A DNA stretch of 64,000 nucleotides from Pseudonocardia oroxyli (lineage in GTDB: Bacteria; Actinomycetota; Actinomycetes; Mycobacteriales; Pseudonocardiaceae): positions 248,001-312,000 of the forward strand of contig NZ_FNBE01000004.1 of assembly GCF_900102195.1 (NCBI RefSeq). The letters are read 5' to 3'. The notes below the pieces were generated by a model that saw only the letters and a list, made by a program, of their open reading frames with translations, was not told the origin of the DNA and searched no databases. Numbering within the stretch: position 1 is the first letter of the stretch; every line of letters begins with the position of its first letter. Made by a program: the position numbers and the translations under genes. This document shows, piece after piece, positions 1 to 8,361 of the stretch.

Positions 1-459
1 GAGACCTGGCGGCTGGTCTACGCCGACCTCCTCCCGGCCGCCGCCCTGGAGGCCCTCACCAGCCCGGACGCGCGGCGGACCTGGGCGGACGCCGTGCACG
101 CCGGGGAGCCCTTCCACGTGTTCGTGGCGCAGGAGGGCGAGTGGACGGTGGGGTTCTGCGCCGCCGCGCACTACGCCGGGCAGGGCGGCTCGATCGCCGA
201 GATCAGCACCCTGCTCGTGGAGCCGCGCTGGGGCAGGCGCGGGCACGGCGGTCGGTTGCTCGCCGTGGCGGGCGCCGCGCTGCGCCGGGCGGGCTCGCAG
301 ACCGGGCGGGCCTGGGTGCCCGAGGCCGACCACGCCTCCCGCCGCTTCTACGACCGGGCGGGCTGGGCCGCGGACGGCGCCGTGCGCACCCTCGACACCG
401 GAGACGGCACGCTCCGCGAGGTCCGCCACACCGGCACCCTCGACCTACAGGTTCAGTAG
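1..459 (+). CDS. GNAT family N-acetyltransferase (5' end outside window)
   Basis: The frame is open from base 1, so the start lies before the window; 152 codons plus the stop are visible. The protein carries the acetyl-CoA-binding motif A of GNAT enzymes (VEPRWGRRGHGGRLL, matching R/Q-x-x-G-x-G) followed by a typical motif B region (ADHASRRFYDRAGW). The acceptor substrate cannot be told from sequence. The last 15 bases overlap the 3' end of the convergent dapB. An internal ATG at 94 exists, but homology-like sequence extends upstream of it, so it is not the likely start. Confidence 0.85.
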   Translation, partial: ETWRLVYADLLPAAALEALTSPDARRTWADAVHAGEPFHVFVAQEGEWTVGFCAAAHYAGQGGSIAEISTLLVEPRWGRRGHGGRLLAVAGAALRRAGSQTGRAWVPEADHASRRFYDRAGWAADGAVRTLDTGDGTLREVRHTGTLDLQVQ

Positions 460-1176
460 CGGCTCGAGCCCGAAGGTCAGCCCGGGGCGCTGCCCCACGT
501 TGCGGATGGACAGCAGCACCCCCGGCATGAACGACGCCCGGTTCGCGCTGTTGTGCGAGATCGTCAGGGTCTCCCCCGCGTCGCCGAAGATCACGTCCTG
601 CTGCGCGACCACCCCGAGCATGCGGATGGCGTGCACGTGGATGCCGTCGACGACGGCGCCGCGGGCCCCGTCCGGGTCCGACGTCGTGGCGTCCGGCACC
701 GCACCGAGCCCCGCCTTCGCCCGGGCCTGCGCCACCAGCGTCGCCGTGCGGGCCGCGGTGCCCGAGGGCGCGTCCACCTTCTTCTCGTGGTGGGCCTCGA
801 CGACCTCGACCGACTCGAAGAAGGGGGCGGCGAGCTGCGCGAAGTGCATGGTCAGCACGGCGCCGATGCCGAAGTTGGGGGCGATCAGCACGCCCACGCC
901 GTCGGGGATCAGCCGGCGCACGGCCTCGAGGCGCTCCGGGGAGAACCCGCTCACCCCGACGACGGCGTGCTTGCCCGCGCCGAGGACGTGGGCCAGGTTG
1001 TCCAGGACGACGTCCGGCCGGGTCAGGTCCACCACCACGTCCGCGGCGGCGATGCCGTCGAGGGGGTCGGTGGAGCCGATCTCCGCGACCAGCTCCATGT
1101 CCGGGGCGCCGCGGACCGCCGCGCACGCCTCGGACCCCATCCGCCCCTTCGCCCCCAGCACCGCGACTCGGATCAC
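445..1176 (-). CDS. dapB: 4-hydroxy-tetrahydrodipicolinate reductase
   Basis: Cytosolic NAD(P)H-dependent reductase of the diaminopimelate/lysine pathway. The 243-aa length is normal for actinobacterial DapB. The N-terminal Rossmann motif is VAVLGAKGRMG, and the catalytic and substrate-binding segment EAHHEKKVDAPSGT is intact. The start is a GTG at 1176 with a TAGGCT -10 hexamer six bases upstream, which suggests leaderless transcription. It lies downstream of pnp and the M16 peptidase as in many actinobacteria, although the iron-transport/AraC block intervenes here. It overlaps the GNAT gene tail to tail. Confidence 0.97.
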   Translation of the reverse strand: MIRVAVLGAKGRMGSEACAAVRGAPDMELVAEIGSTDPLDGIAAADVVVDLTRPDVVLDNLAHVLGAGKHAVVGVSGFSPERLEAVRRLIPDGVGVLIAPNFGIGAVLTMHFAQLAAPFFESVEVVEAHHEKKVDAPSGTAARTATLVAQARAKAGLGAVPDATTSDPDGARGAVVDGIHVHAIRMLGVVAQQDVIFGDAGETLTISHNSANRASFMPGVLLSIRNVGQRPGLTFGLEPLLNL

Positions 1177-1182
1177 GGGGCC

Positions 1183-1188
1183 AGCCTA
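1183..1188 (-). promoter_or_regulatory. Leaderless -10 element of dapB
   Basis: TAGGCT on the minus strand lies exactly 6 nt before the GTG start of dapB, placing the transcription start at or next to the start codon. No Shine-Dalgarno sequence is present in the 6-nt gap. Confidence 0.55.
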
Positions 1189-1233
1189 GTGCGGTGACCG
1201 CGAGGGCCCGTCGACGACCGCGGTCGCCGCACT
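1188..1233 (-). terminator. Hairpin terminator after the siderophore-binding protein gene
   Basis: A 15-bp stem (1188-1202 with 1219-1233, one wobble pair) around a 16-nt loop begins directly at the stop codon of the binding-protein gene and ends before dapB. There is no U-tract, as is usual at such GC content. It would separate iron-regulated transcription from dapB. Confidence 0.6.
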
Positions 1234-2222
1234 CAGGGCCTGGTCTCGGGGTTGCCGGCGACCGCCTTGTCCAGCAGCGGGACCAGGGTGTCCAGGACGT
1301 AGGGCAGCGAGAGCGGGCTGGTGAAGTAGAGCGCGCCCGCCAGGGTGGCGTCGGTGAAGACGAGGTGGCCGCCCTGCACCGGGGCGAGCGTGCGGTAGAT
1401 CGGCTGGGCCTCCAGCTCGGTGCGGGCCTCGGCGTCCTCGGTGGCCCAGAGCAGCACCTTCGCCGAGTTCAGCACGTCGAGCCGCTCGATGGGGATGTAG
1501 GCCTGGCGCGAGTCGTCTCCGGTGGCGAAGGCGTCGATGTCCGCCGGGACGGTGAAGCCCAGGTCGGTGAGGAACTCGGTGGACAGGCCGTCCTGGTAGG
1601 CGATCGCGCTGCCGTCGTAGTACGGCGCCTGCAGGAAGACCGCCGGGGTGTTCGCGAAGGCCGGGTGGGCCGCGGCCGCGTCGGCGAAGCGCTTCTTGAT
1701 CCCGTCGACCAGGGCCTGCGCCTGCGGGCCCTGGCCCAGCGCCTGCCCGATCAGCAGGGTCTGCTGGTCCCACGGCGCGAAGTACGCCTTGTCACCCTTG
1801 GGCTGCGCCACGGTCGGGGCGATCGCCGCGAGCCGCTCGTACTGCCCCCGGTCCAGCCCGGCGTTCGTCGCGATGATCAGGTCCGGCTGCAGGGACGCGA
1901 TCTTCTCGTAGTTCGGGCCGTCGGTCATCTCGAGGACCTCGGGGGTGGCCGAGCCCAGCTCCTCGCGCGCCCACGGCCAGGTGGCGTAGGGCTGGTCGCC
2001 GTACCAGTCGGTCACCGCGACCGGGACCACGCCGAGCGCGAGGAGGGTGTCGTGCTCGGTGTACCCGGCGCTGACCACCCGCTGCGGGTTCACCGGCACG
2101 GTCGTGCTGCCGAACTGGTGCTCCACCGTGACCTGGGCGGGCGCGGCGGGCTCGGGCGCGGCGGTCGAACAGGCGGCGAGCACGAGGGCGGCCGCCGCCA
2201 GGATCAGGACACGGGTTCTCAA
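1233..2222 (-). CDS. Iron-siderophore ABC transporter substrate-binding lipoprotein
   Basis: This is a 329-aa FepB/FecB-type periplasmic-binding lipoprotein. The N-terminus has a hydrophobic signal followed by a lipobox (VLAAC, about residues 14-18). The body contains features of class III binding proteins (ERLAAIAPTV, LLIGQALG, LVPLLDKAV). It starts at a TTG with GGAG six bases upstream. No permease or ATPase gene lies beside it, so it is an orphan binding protein in this window. The promoter carries an iron box and faces a divergent AraC regulator. The siderophore specificity is not visible. Confidence 0.93.
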   Translation of the reverse strand: MRTRVLILAAAALVLAACSTAAPEPAAPAQVTVEHQFGSTTVPVNPQRVVSAGYTEHDTLLALGVVPVAVTDWYGDQPYATWPWAREELGSATPEVLEMTDGPNYEKIASLQPDLIIATNAGLDRGQYERLAAIAPTVAQPKGDKAYFAPWDQQTLLIGQALGQGPQAQALVDGIKKRFADAAAAHPAFANTPAVFLQAPYYDGSAIAYQDGLSTEFLTDLGFTVPADIDAFATGDDSRQAYIPIERLDVLNSAKVLLWATEDAEARTELEAQPIYRTLAPVQGGHLVFTDATLAGALYFTSPLSLPYVLDTLVPLLDKAVAGNPETRP

Positions 2223-2244
2223 CGGTTCTCCACGGGGGTCGTTC

Positions 2245-2269
2245 GGTTAGCTCGGTGAGGCTAACCTCA
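2245..2269. promoter_or_regulatory. IdeR/DtxR-type iron box
   Basis: The 19 bases at 2251-2269 match the consensus TTAGGTTAGGCTAACCTAA at 15 of 19 positions. In addition GGTTAGC (2245-2251) and GCTAACC (2260-2266) form a perfect 7-bp inverted repeat with an 8-bp spacer, so two overlapping operator registers are present. The site lies between the TTG start of the binding protein and the divergent AraC gene and could repress either when iron is replete. Confidence 0.75.
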
Positions 2270-2321
2270 GTTCCAGCGGCCGAGTACCAGCTCAGCGCTC
2301 AGACGACCCCAGGGAGAAGCC

Positions 2322-3101
2322 ATGACCGTCGCGGTCGACGTGATCCCGTACGAGCGCCACGAGGGCGACGACGAACGCTCCATGTGGATCTGCCGCTTCG
2401 GTCCCGCGGAGCCGGGCGGCTGGGGCCTGCACCGCCACGAGCAGCACCAGATCGCCTGGGTCAGCGAGGGGCTGACGACGGCCGTGGTCGAGGGCCGCAC
2501 CTGGGTGCTGCCGCCGACCCGGGCCCTGTTCGTCCCGGCCCACGCCGCCCACGACGTCGTCAACCGCCCGCCCGCCGCCCTGCACTGTCTCTACGTGTGG
2601 CCGCACGCGTGCCCGCTGGACTGGACCGCACCGACCGTCATCGGGGTCGGCCCCCTGCTGCGCGAGCTGATGTTGGCGCTGTCCGGGCCGGCGCTGCAGG
2701 CGGTCGAGGAGTCGGCCCGGACGCTGTTCTTCGGCCTGGTCGGCGCGGTGACCGATCCCGGCGTGGCGGTGCCGCTGCCGGACGACCGGCGGGCGCGCGC
2801 CGTCGCGCAGTGGCTGGTGTCCCGGCCCGACGACCCCCGCGGCCTCGACGAGCTGGCCCCCGCCGCCGGCACCTCGGTGAGCACCCTGCGCCGGGCGTTC
2901 GCCGAGACCGGGATGACGTTCACGGACTGGCGCACACAGGTCCGGCTGCAGGCCGCGCTGCCGCACCTGGCGGACGGGATGCCGGTCGCCGGGGTGGCCC
3001 GACGGGTGGGCTACGCCTCGCTGAACGGGTTCGTCGACGCCTTCCGCAGGCACTTCGGGCACACGCCCGCGGCCCACTTCACGCGAGCACCAGACCGGTG
3101 A
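2322..3101 (+). CDS. AraC family transcriptional regulator with cupin sensor domain
   Basis: 259 aa. The N-terminal half is a cupin-like sensor (HRHEQHQIAWVSEG at about 33-46 carries the metal or ligand-type histidines). The C-terminal ~100 residues hold two helix-turn-helices of the AraC/HTH_18 type (LDELAPAAGTSVSTLRRAF and VAGVARRVGYASLNGFVDAF, ending in the usual FRRHFGHTPAAHF). It is divergent from the siderophore-binding protein and shares its iron-boxed promoter, so it probably regulates that gene; this is inferred from context. It starts at an ATG 8 nt after an AGGGAGAAG ribosome-binding site. Its 3' end overlaps DUF456 by 23 bp. Confidence 0.92.
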   Translation: MTVAVDVIPYERHEGDDERSMWICRFGPAEPGGWGLHRHEQHQIAWVSEGLTTAVVEGRTWVLPPTRALFVPAHAAHDVVNRPPAALHCLYVWPHACPLDWTAPTVIGVGPLLRELMLALSGPALQAVEESARTLFFGLVGAVTDPGVAVPLPDDRRARAVAQWLVSRPDDPRGLDELAPAAGTSVSTLRRAFAETGMTFTDWRTQVRLQAALPHLADGMPVAGVARRVGYASLNGFVDAFRRHFGHTPAAHFTRAPDR

Positions 3102-3555
3102 TCCACGCGGCGGTCATCAGCAGCCCGGCCGCCAGCTCGATGACGATGCTCCAGCCGACCGCGCGCAGCGCGTGCTTCGTCGAGGGCCAGGCCTGCGCGG
3201 AGCTGCCCAGCCGGGCGAGCTCGGCCAGGTAGACGCCGAGGACGAAGCCCAGGAACAGCCCGATCACGGGGATCACGAAGAACCCGATGATCCCGAGGAC
3301 CGCCCCGAGCAGCAGTGACCGGCCGGGTACGCCCGCGTCCTTGAGCTGCTTGCCCGGGATCGTGTACTTGACGATCGAGCCGATCACCAGCAGCGCCGCG
3401 GCGATCCCGAAGACCCACCAGCCCAGCGCGTCGCCGCGCGGGATCGCCCACACCGCCACCCCCGCGAGCACCACGACCAGCCCGGGCAGCACCTGGGACA
3501 CGACCCCGACCAACCCGAGGACGATCACCACACCCGCGACGAGCGAGAGAATCAC
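3079..3555 (-). CDS. DUF456 family membrane protein
   Basis: 158-aa integral membrane protein with about four to five hydrophobic segments (LSLVAGVVIVLGLVGVVSQV at the start; LLLGAVLGIIGFFVIPVIG in the middle; a C-terminal pair). The glycine-rich GxxxG pattern around IIGFFVIPVIGLFLGFVLG is characteristic of DUF456, a family of unknown function. GTG start. A CATAAT hexamer about 20 bases upstream is a plausible -10. It is convergent with, and overlaps, the AraC gene. Confidence 0.85.
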   Translation of the reverse strand: MILSLVAGVVIVLGLVGVVSQVLPGLVVVLAGVAVWAIPRGDALGWWVFGIAAALLVIGSIVKYTIPGKQLKDAGVPGRSLLLGAVLGIIGFFVIPVIGLFLGFVLGVYLAELARLGSSAQAWPSTKHALRAVGWSIVIELAAGLLMTAAWITGLVLA

Positions 3556-3592
3556 CGATGCCCACCCCCGCCCGCATTATGGAGCAGGGGGG

Positions 3593-4858
3593 TCAGGCGA
3601 GATCCTGGAGGGCTGCGGGGAGGTCGTCCGGGTCGTCGTAGGGGCCCACCACCGCGGCCGTGAGGTCTTGGGTGAGGAGCTCGCCCGCCAGGGCGGCGAC
3701 CTCCTCGACGGTGACCTCGTCGATCCGGGCCAGGCTCTCCTCCAGCGAACGCTGTCGGCCGTGGTCCAGCTCGGAGCGGCCCAGCCGGTTCATCCGGCTC
3801 GCCGTGTCCTCCAGGCCCAGCACGGTGCTGCCGCGCAGCGACCCCTTCGCCCGGCGCACCTCGGCCTCGGTGATCCCCTCGGCGGCGGCGCCCGCGAGCA
3901 CGTCCCGCACCACGCCGACGACCTCGCCGAGCCGCTCCGGCGCGCAGCCCGCGTAGACCGACCAGGTGCCGGCGTCCGCGTAGGACACGCCCGACGAGTA
4001 GACCTGGTACGCGAGCCCGCGCTGCTCGCGAACCTGCTGGAACAGCCGGGAGGACAGGCCGCCGCCCAGCGCCGCGTTGAGCACCGCCAGCACCGGGCGC
4101 CGCGGGTCGTGCCGGTCGAGACCGGGCACACCGAGCATGAGCTGGGCCTGCTCGGAGTCGTCCGTGCGCAGGGCGAGCGCCCGCCGCGCGGGCAGCGCGA
4201 CCCCGCCGGAGCGGCGGGGCCCGACGGGCCGCGCGTCCGGCCCGTCGAACGCCTTCGCCGCCAGCTCGACGACGTGGTCGTGGGTCAGGTTCCCCGCGGC
4301 CGCCACCACCATCCGGGGGGCGGTGTACTCGCCCCGCCAGAACTCGAACAGGGTCTCGCGGCTCATCCCGCGGATCGACTCCTCCGAGCCGATCACGGGC
4401 AGGCCGAGCGGGTGGGCCGCGAACAGCGTCTCGTCGAACAGCTCGCCGAGCAGGTCCTCGGGATCGTCGTCCCGCATGGCGATCTCTTCCAGGACCACCC
4501 CGCGTTCGAGCTCGACGTCCGTGTGCGCCAGCTCGGCGTGGGTGACGACGTCCGCGAGGACGTCGAGCGCCAACGGCAGGTCCTCGTCGAGGACGTGCGC
4601 GTAGTAGCAGGTGTGCTCCTTGGCGGTGAACGCGTTCAGCTCGCCGCCGACCGCGTCCATCTCCTCGGCGATGGCCTGCGCCGAGCGCCGCCCCGTGCCC
4701 TTGAACAGCAGGTGTTCGAGGTAGTGCGCCGCCCCGGCCTGGTCCGGGCGCTCGTCCCGGGAGCCGATGGCGATCCAGATGCCGAGCGCGACGGAGCGCA
4801 CGCCGGCGACCTGCTCGGTGAGCACGCGAACGCCCCCGGGGAGCTCGGTACGAGCCAC
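3593..4858 (-). CDS. M16 family zinc metallopeptidase (processing-peptidase-like)
   Basis: 421 aa, normal for single-chain bacterial M16 (pitrilysin/MPP-beta-like) proteins. The inverted zinc motif HxxEH is HYLEH (about residue 44), with the distal glutamate in ERGVVLEEI about 75 residues on. The C-terminal M16_C domain shows the usual YQVYSSGVSYADAGTWSVYAG stretch in shortened form. It begins at a GTG 29 nt downstream of the pnp stop and is surely in the pnp transcript, the conserved actinobacterial pnp-peptidase pair. The physiological substrate is not known. Confidence 0.93.
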   Translation of the reverse strand: MARTELPGGVRVLTEQVAGVRSVALGIWIAIGSRDERPDQAGAAHYLEHLLFKGTGRRSAQAIAEEMDAVGGELNAFTAKEHTCYYAHVLDEDLPLALDVLADVVTHAELAHTDVELERGVVLEEIAMRDDDPEDLLGELFDETLFAAHPLGLPVIGSEESIRGMSRETLFEFWRGEYTAPRMVVAAAGNLTHDHVVELAAKAFDGPDARPVGPRRSGGVALPARRALALRTDDSEQAQLMLGVPGLDRHDPRRPVLAVLNAALGGGLSSRLFQQVREQRGLAYQVYSSGVSYADAGTWSVYAGCAPERLGEVVGVVRDVLAGAAAEGITEAEVRRAKGSLRGSTVLGLEDTASRMNRLGRSELDHGRQRSLEESLARIDEVTVEEVAALAGELLTQDLTAAVVGPYDDPDDLPAALQDLA

Positions 4859-4887
4859 CCCGGGGGCGTCCGGACGTGCGGAGGAGG

Positions 4888-7155
4888 TCAGCTCGAGACC
4901 TCGGCGGGGGCCTCGACGACCACGTCGGCGTCGGCCGGGGCGTCGGCCGGGGCGTCGGCCGGAGCCGCCGCACCCTCCTCCACCACCGGGATCAGCGAGA
5001 TCTTGCCGCGGTTGTCGATGTCGGTGACCTCGACGCGGATCTTGTCGCCCACCTTGACGACGTCCTCGACCTTGCCGATCCGCTTCCCGTTGCCCAGCTT
5101 CGAGATGTGGACCAGCCCGTCCTTGCCGGGGACCAGCGAGACGAAGGCGCCGAAGGCGGCGGTCTTGACGACCGTGCCCAGGAACCGCTCGCCGATCTTC
5201 GGCAGCTGCGGGTTGGCGATGGCGTTGATCATGCCGATCGCCTCCTCCGCGGAGGGGCCGTCGGCGGCACCGACGTAGATGGTGCCGTCGTCCTCGATGG
5301 AGATGTCCGCGCCGGTCTTCTCCGTGATCGAGTTGATCATCTTGCCCTTCGGGCCGATGACCTCGCCGATCTTGTCGACGGGCACCTTGATCGCGGTGAC
5401 CCGCGGCGCGTAGGTGCTCATCTCGTCCGGGCCGTCGATGGCCTCGCCCAGCACCTCGAGGATGGTGAGGCGGGCGTCCTTGGCCTGGTTCAGCGCGGCG
5501 GCCAGCACCTCGGACGGGATGCCGTCCAGCTTGGTGTCCAGCTGCAGCGCGGTGACGAACTCCGCCGTGCCGGCGACCTTGAAGTCCATGTCGCCGAACG
5601 CGTCCTCGGCGCCCAGGATGTCCGTCAGCGCGACGTACTGGGTGGTGCCGTCGACGGTGTCGGAGACCAGGCCCATCGCGATGCCCGCGACCGGCGCCTT
5701 GAGCGGCACGCCCGCGTTGTACAGCGACATCGTGGAGGCGCAGACCGAGCCCATCGACGTCGAGCCGTTGGAACCGAGGGCCTCGGACACCTGGCGGATC
5801 GCGTAGGGGAACTCCTCGCGCGTGGGCAGCACGGGCAGCAGGGCCCGCTCCGCCAGCGCGCCGTGGCCGATCTCGCGGCGCTTCGGCGACCCGACGCGAC
5901 CGGTCTCACCGGTCGAGTACGGCGGGAAGTTGTAGTGGTGCAGGTAGCGCTTGTGCGTCTCCGGCCCCAGCGAGTCGATCTGCTGCTCCATGCGGAGCAT
6001 GTTCAGCGTGGTGACACCCATGATCTGGGTCTCGCCGCGCTCGAAGATCGCGGAACCGTGCGCCCGCGGGACGACCTCGACCTCGGCCGACAGCGGCCGG
6101 ATGTCGGTGAGCCCGCGCCCGTCGATCCGGACCTTGTCGGTCAGGATGCGCTGGCGGACGAGCTTCTTGTTGAGCGACCGGAACGCGGCGCCCAGCTCCT
6201 TCTCGCGGCCCTCGAACTGCGCGCCGAGGGACTCGAGCACGGCGAGCTTGACCTCGTCGGTCTTCGCCTCGCGCTCCTGCTTCGGGCCGATGGCCAAGGC
6301 AGCGGCCAGGTCCTTCGAGGCGGCCCTCTCCACGGCCTCGAACGCGTCCGGCTGGTAGGCCGGGTACGTCGGGTAGTCGCGGGTCGGCTTGGCGGCGACC
6401 TCGGCCAGCTGCTGCTGGGCGATGCACAGGCTGCGGATGAACGGCTTGGCCGCCTCCAGGCCCTGCGCCACGATCTCCTCGGTGGGCGCCTGCGCGCCCC
6501 CCGCGACGAGCTCGATGGTCTCGGTGGTGGCCTCGGCCTCCACCATCATGATCGCGACGTCGTCACCTACGACGCGGCCGGCGACGACCATGTCGAAGAC
6601 GGCGCGCTGCAGGTCCTCCCACTGCGGGAAGGCGACCCACTGGCCGTCGATCAGGGCGACGCGCACGCCGCCGATGGGGCCGGAGAACGGCAGCCCGGCG
6701 AGCTGCGTCGACGCCGAGGCGGCGTTGATCGCGAGCGCGTCGTACGGGTCCTGCGGGTCCAGCGACAGCACGGTGACGACGATCTGGATCTCGTTGCGCA
6801 GACCGTCGACGAAGGACGGGCGCAGCGGCCGGTCGATGAGCCGGCAGGTCAGGATCGCGTCCGTACCCGGGCGACCCTCGCGGCGGAAGAACGAGCCGGG
6901 GATCTTGCCGATCGCGTACATCCGCTCCTCGACGTCCACCGTGAGGGGGAAGAAGTCGAAGTGCTCCTTGGGCTGCTTCGACGCCGTGGTGGCGGAGAGC
7001 AGCATGGTCTCGTCGTCCAGATAGGCGACGACGGATCCGGCGGCCTGGCGCGCGAGGCGCCCGGTCTCGAACCGGACGGTGCGGGAGCCGAAGCTCCCGT
7101 TGTCGATCACTGCGGTCGTCTCGTGGACGCCGTCGTTCTCGATGGGATCGGTCAT
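4888..7155 (-). CDS. pnp: Polyribonucleotide nucleotidyltransferase (PNPase)
   Basis: 755-aa phosphorolytic 3'-5' exoribonuclease and degradosome-type enzyme; in actinomycetes it also adds 3' tails. Two RNase PH-like cores are visible (N-core with [18 protein letters not shown]-core with [15 protein letters not shown] and [14 protein letters not shown]). Next come a KH domain (about 585-630, [15 protein letters not shown]) and an S1 domain (about 655-725, [15 protein letters not shown]). The C-terminal tail is an alanine/proline/aspartate linker encoded by a 12-bp tandem repeat. ATG start. It lies just downstream of rpsO, the order found in most bacteria. Confidence 0.98.
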   Translation of the reverse strand: MTDPIENDGVHETTAVIDNGSFGSRTVRFETGRLARQAAGSVVAYLDDETMLLSATTASKQPKEHFDFFPLTVDVEERMYAIGKIPGSFFRREGRPGTDAILTCRLIDRPLRPSFVDGLRNEIQIVVTVLSLDPQDPYDALAINAASASTQLAGLPFSGPIGGVRVALIDGQWVAFPQWEDLQRAVFDMVVAGRVVGDDVAIMMVEAEATTETIELVAGGAQAPTEEIVAQGLEAAKPFIRSLCIAQQQLAEVAAKPTRDYPTYPAYQPDAFEAVERAASKDLAAALAIGPKQEREAKTDEVKLAVLESLGAQFEGREKELGAAFRSLNKKLVRQRILTDKVRIDGRGLTDIRPLSAEVEVVPRAHGSAIFERGETQIMGVTTLNMLRMEQQIDSLGPETHKRYLHHYNFPPYSTGETGRVGSPKRREIGHGALAERALLPVLPTREEFPYAIRQVSEALGSNGSTSMGSVCASTMSLYNAGVPLKAPVAGIAMGLVSDTVDGTTQYVALTDILGAEDAFGDMDFKVAGTAEFVTALQLDTKLDGIPSEVLAAALNQAKDARLTILEVLGEAIDGPDEMSTYAPRVTAIKVPVDKIGEVIGPKGKMINSITEKTGADISIEDDGTIYVGAADGPSAEEAIGMINAIANPQLPKIGERFLGTVVKTAAFGAFVSLVPGKDGLVHISKLGNGKRIGKVEDVVKVGDKIRVEVTDIDNRGKISLIPVVEEGAAAPADAPADAPADADVVVEAPAEVSS
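4929..4964 (-). repeat. 12-bp tandem repeat in the pnp C-terminal tail
   Basis: Three consecutive copies of a 12-bp unit (CGTCGGCCGGGG; the third has one change) encode repeated Ala-Pro-Ala-Asp units. Copy-number change would keep the frame and only alter the length of the disordered tail. Confidence 0.8.
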
Positions 7156-7317
7156 GAAGTGGTGTCTCTCCTCGAGACTCGAGCCACCCCGTGAGACCGG
7201 TGGATCCTCCGCGGAGCCGGTCTTCGATCGAAGCGCCCGGAGCCTCGTGCTCCGGGGGCCACTACCGAGGACCGGCGGATCAGGTCGGTCAGAGGGTGGC
7301 GGTGTTCAGTTCTGCGA
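7156..7317 (-). promoter_or_regulatory. Structured leader between rpsO and pnp
   Basis: The 160 bases ahead of pnp are rich in secondary structure: a perfect 8-bp stem with a 5-nt loop at 7236-7256 (CCCGGAGC/GCTCCGGG), a 12-bp perfect palindrome CTTCGATCGAAG at 7222-7233, and two CTCGAG half-palindromes just before the GAGGAGAG ribosome-binding site. A double-stranded pnp leader cleaved by RNase III and then by PNPase is the known autoregulation in E. coli; an analogous role here is inference. Confidence 0.45.
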
Positions 7318-7349
7318 CCCGAGGGGGCGGCATCCGCCACCCCCTCGGG
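7318..7349 (-). terminator. Strong hairpin after rpsO
   Basis: CCCGAGGGGG (7318-7327) pairs perfectly with CCCCCTCGGG (7340-7349). After one mismatch the stem continues with three inner pairs. It begins 6 nt after the rpsO stop. With no U-tract it may act as a partial terminator or as a processing/stability hairpin between rpsO and pnp. Confidence 0.65.
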
Positions 7350-7355
7350 AGGTGC

Positions 7356-7625
7356 TCAGCGGCGCAGGCCCAGCTTCTCGATCAGGGACCGGTACCGGTT
7401 GATGTCCACCGAGGCCAGGTACTTGAGCAGCCGGCGGCGACGGCCGACCATGAGGAGCAGCCCGCGACGGCTGTGGTGGTCGTGCTTGTGCTGCTTGAGG
7501 TGCTCGGTCAGGTCGCTGATCCGCTTGGTCAGCAGGGCGACCTGCGCCTCCGGCGAGCCCGTGTCACCCTCGTGGGTGCCGTACTCGTCGAGGATCGTCT
7601 TCTTCGCTGCGGCGTCGAGAGCCAC
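7356..7625 (-). CDS. rpsO: 30S ribosomal protein S15
   Basis: 89-aa primary 16S rRNA-binding protein of the small subunit platform. It shows the conserved [20 protein letters not shown] segment that contacts helix 22 and the three-way junction. The open frame extends further upstream, but the GTG at 7625 follows AAGGAG by 6 nt and gives exactly the family length. Order: a leader of about 97 nt, rpsO, hairpin, pnp. Confidence 0.98.
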   Translation of the reverse strand: MALDAAAKKTILDEYGTHEGDTGSPEAQVALLTKRISDLTEHLKQHKHDHHSRRGLLLMVGRRRRLLKYLASVDINRYRSLIEKLGLRR

Positions 7626-7734
7626 GTGTGTCTCCTTCGGTGGTGACGTCCGTGGGGCCCGTCCGCGAGGTGTGCCTCGGGCGGGTGGTCGGAACGGCCG
7701 CCACGGACTGCAGCCGAACCCGGTGTCCAGGCTA
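7626..7734 (-). promoter_or_regulatory. rpsO promoter (-10 TAGCCT) and ~97-nt leader
   Basis: TAGCCT on the minus strand at 7729-7734 is the best -10 candidate, implying a leader of about 97 nt. The leader contains several GC-rich inverted segments. S15 represses its own mRNA through leader structures in many bacteria; I cannot identify a specific S15 fold here. Confidence 0.4.
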
Positions 7735-7798
7735 CCAGCGCGCCGCCGCCCGCCCGCGCCGACCCACCCGTTCGAGCCGGTCAGGCGGGGTACGGGCA

Positions 7799-8305
7799 CT
7801 AGTTCGAGGCGGCCCGGCGCAGCAGCGCCGCGATCTCCGGGAACGCCGTGCCCAACGCGGCGGCGGCCGCCACCAGCCGGGCGGGCGTGGTGACCGCGCG
7901 CAGCGCCTCGGTCGGATCGGCGGGCCGCACGGGTCGCGGCGGGTCACCCGCGCGGTCCGCGGGGCCCGACGGGCCCGGCTGCCCCGGCTGCGCTGTCCAT
8001 GCCACCGGGGTCGACGACCGCACCGCCGCCAGCAGCCCCGGGACGCGGTCGGCCGCGACCGCCGGGCCCGCGGCCCGGTCGTCGAGCATCCGGAGGCGGG
8101 CGAGCACCGCCGGGTCGCCGATCTTCACCCGCCGCCCGGTGACCAGCTGCGACAGCATCGCCGGGCTCACCCCGACCGTGCGCGCGAGCGTGCCCTGGGT
8201 GATCCCGAGCTCCTTGACCACCCGGTGCACCGTCTGCCCGATCGGCGCCCCGTAGAGCGCGCGCTGCCGCTCGCGGTTCGCGGCGAGGAGCGACTCGGGA
8301 TCCAC
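7799..8305 (-). CDS. XRE-type helix-turn-helix protein
   Basis: 168 aa from a GTG at 8305. An N-terminal Cro/CI-like HTH is clear (about residues 23-62: [37 protein letters not shown], given here as a description of helices 2-3 around [16 protein letters not shown]). The middle is a proline/glycine-rich linker and the C-terminus an alanine-rich helix (EIAALLRRA). It lies between ribF and rpsO on the same strand. It could be a regulator; target and ligand are not visible. The open frame runs much further upstream but only as an antisense shadow of ribF. Confidence 0.82.
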   Translation of the reverse strand: MDPESLLAANRERQRALYGAPIGQTVHRVVKELGITQGTLARTVGVSPAMLSQLVTGRRVKIGDPAVLARLRMLDDRAAGPAVAADRVPGLLAAVRSSTPVAWTAQPGQPGPSGPADRAGDPPRPVRPADPTEALRAVTTPARLVAAAAALGTAFPEIAALLRRAASN

Positions 8306-8361
8306 GCCGACGATCGTCGCACCGCGGCCCCCGTCCCCGAGGCGGAACGGGGAAACTGCGG

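Noticed and set aside
7152-7340. 62-aa ORF between rpsO and pnp
   Set aside because: It runs through the hairpin and leader sequence and has no recognisable features or ribosome-binding site.
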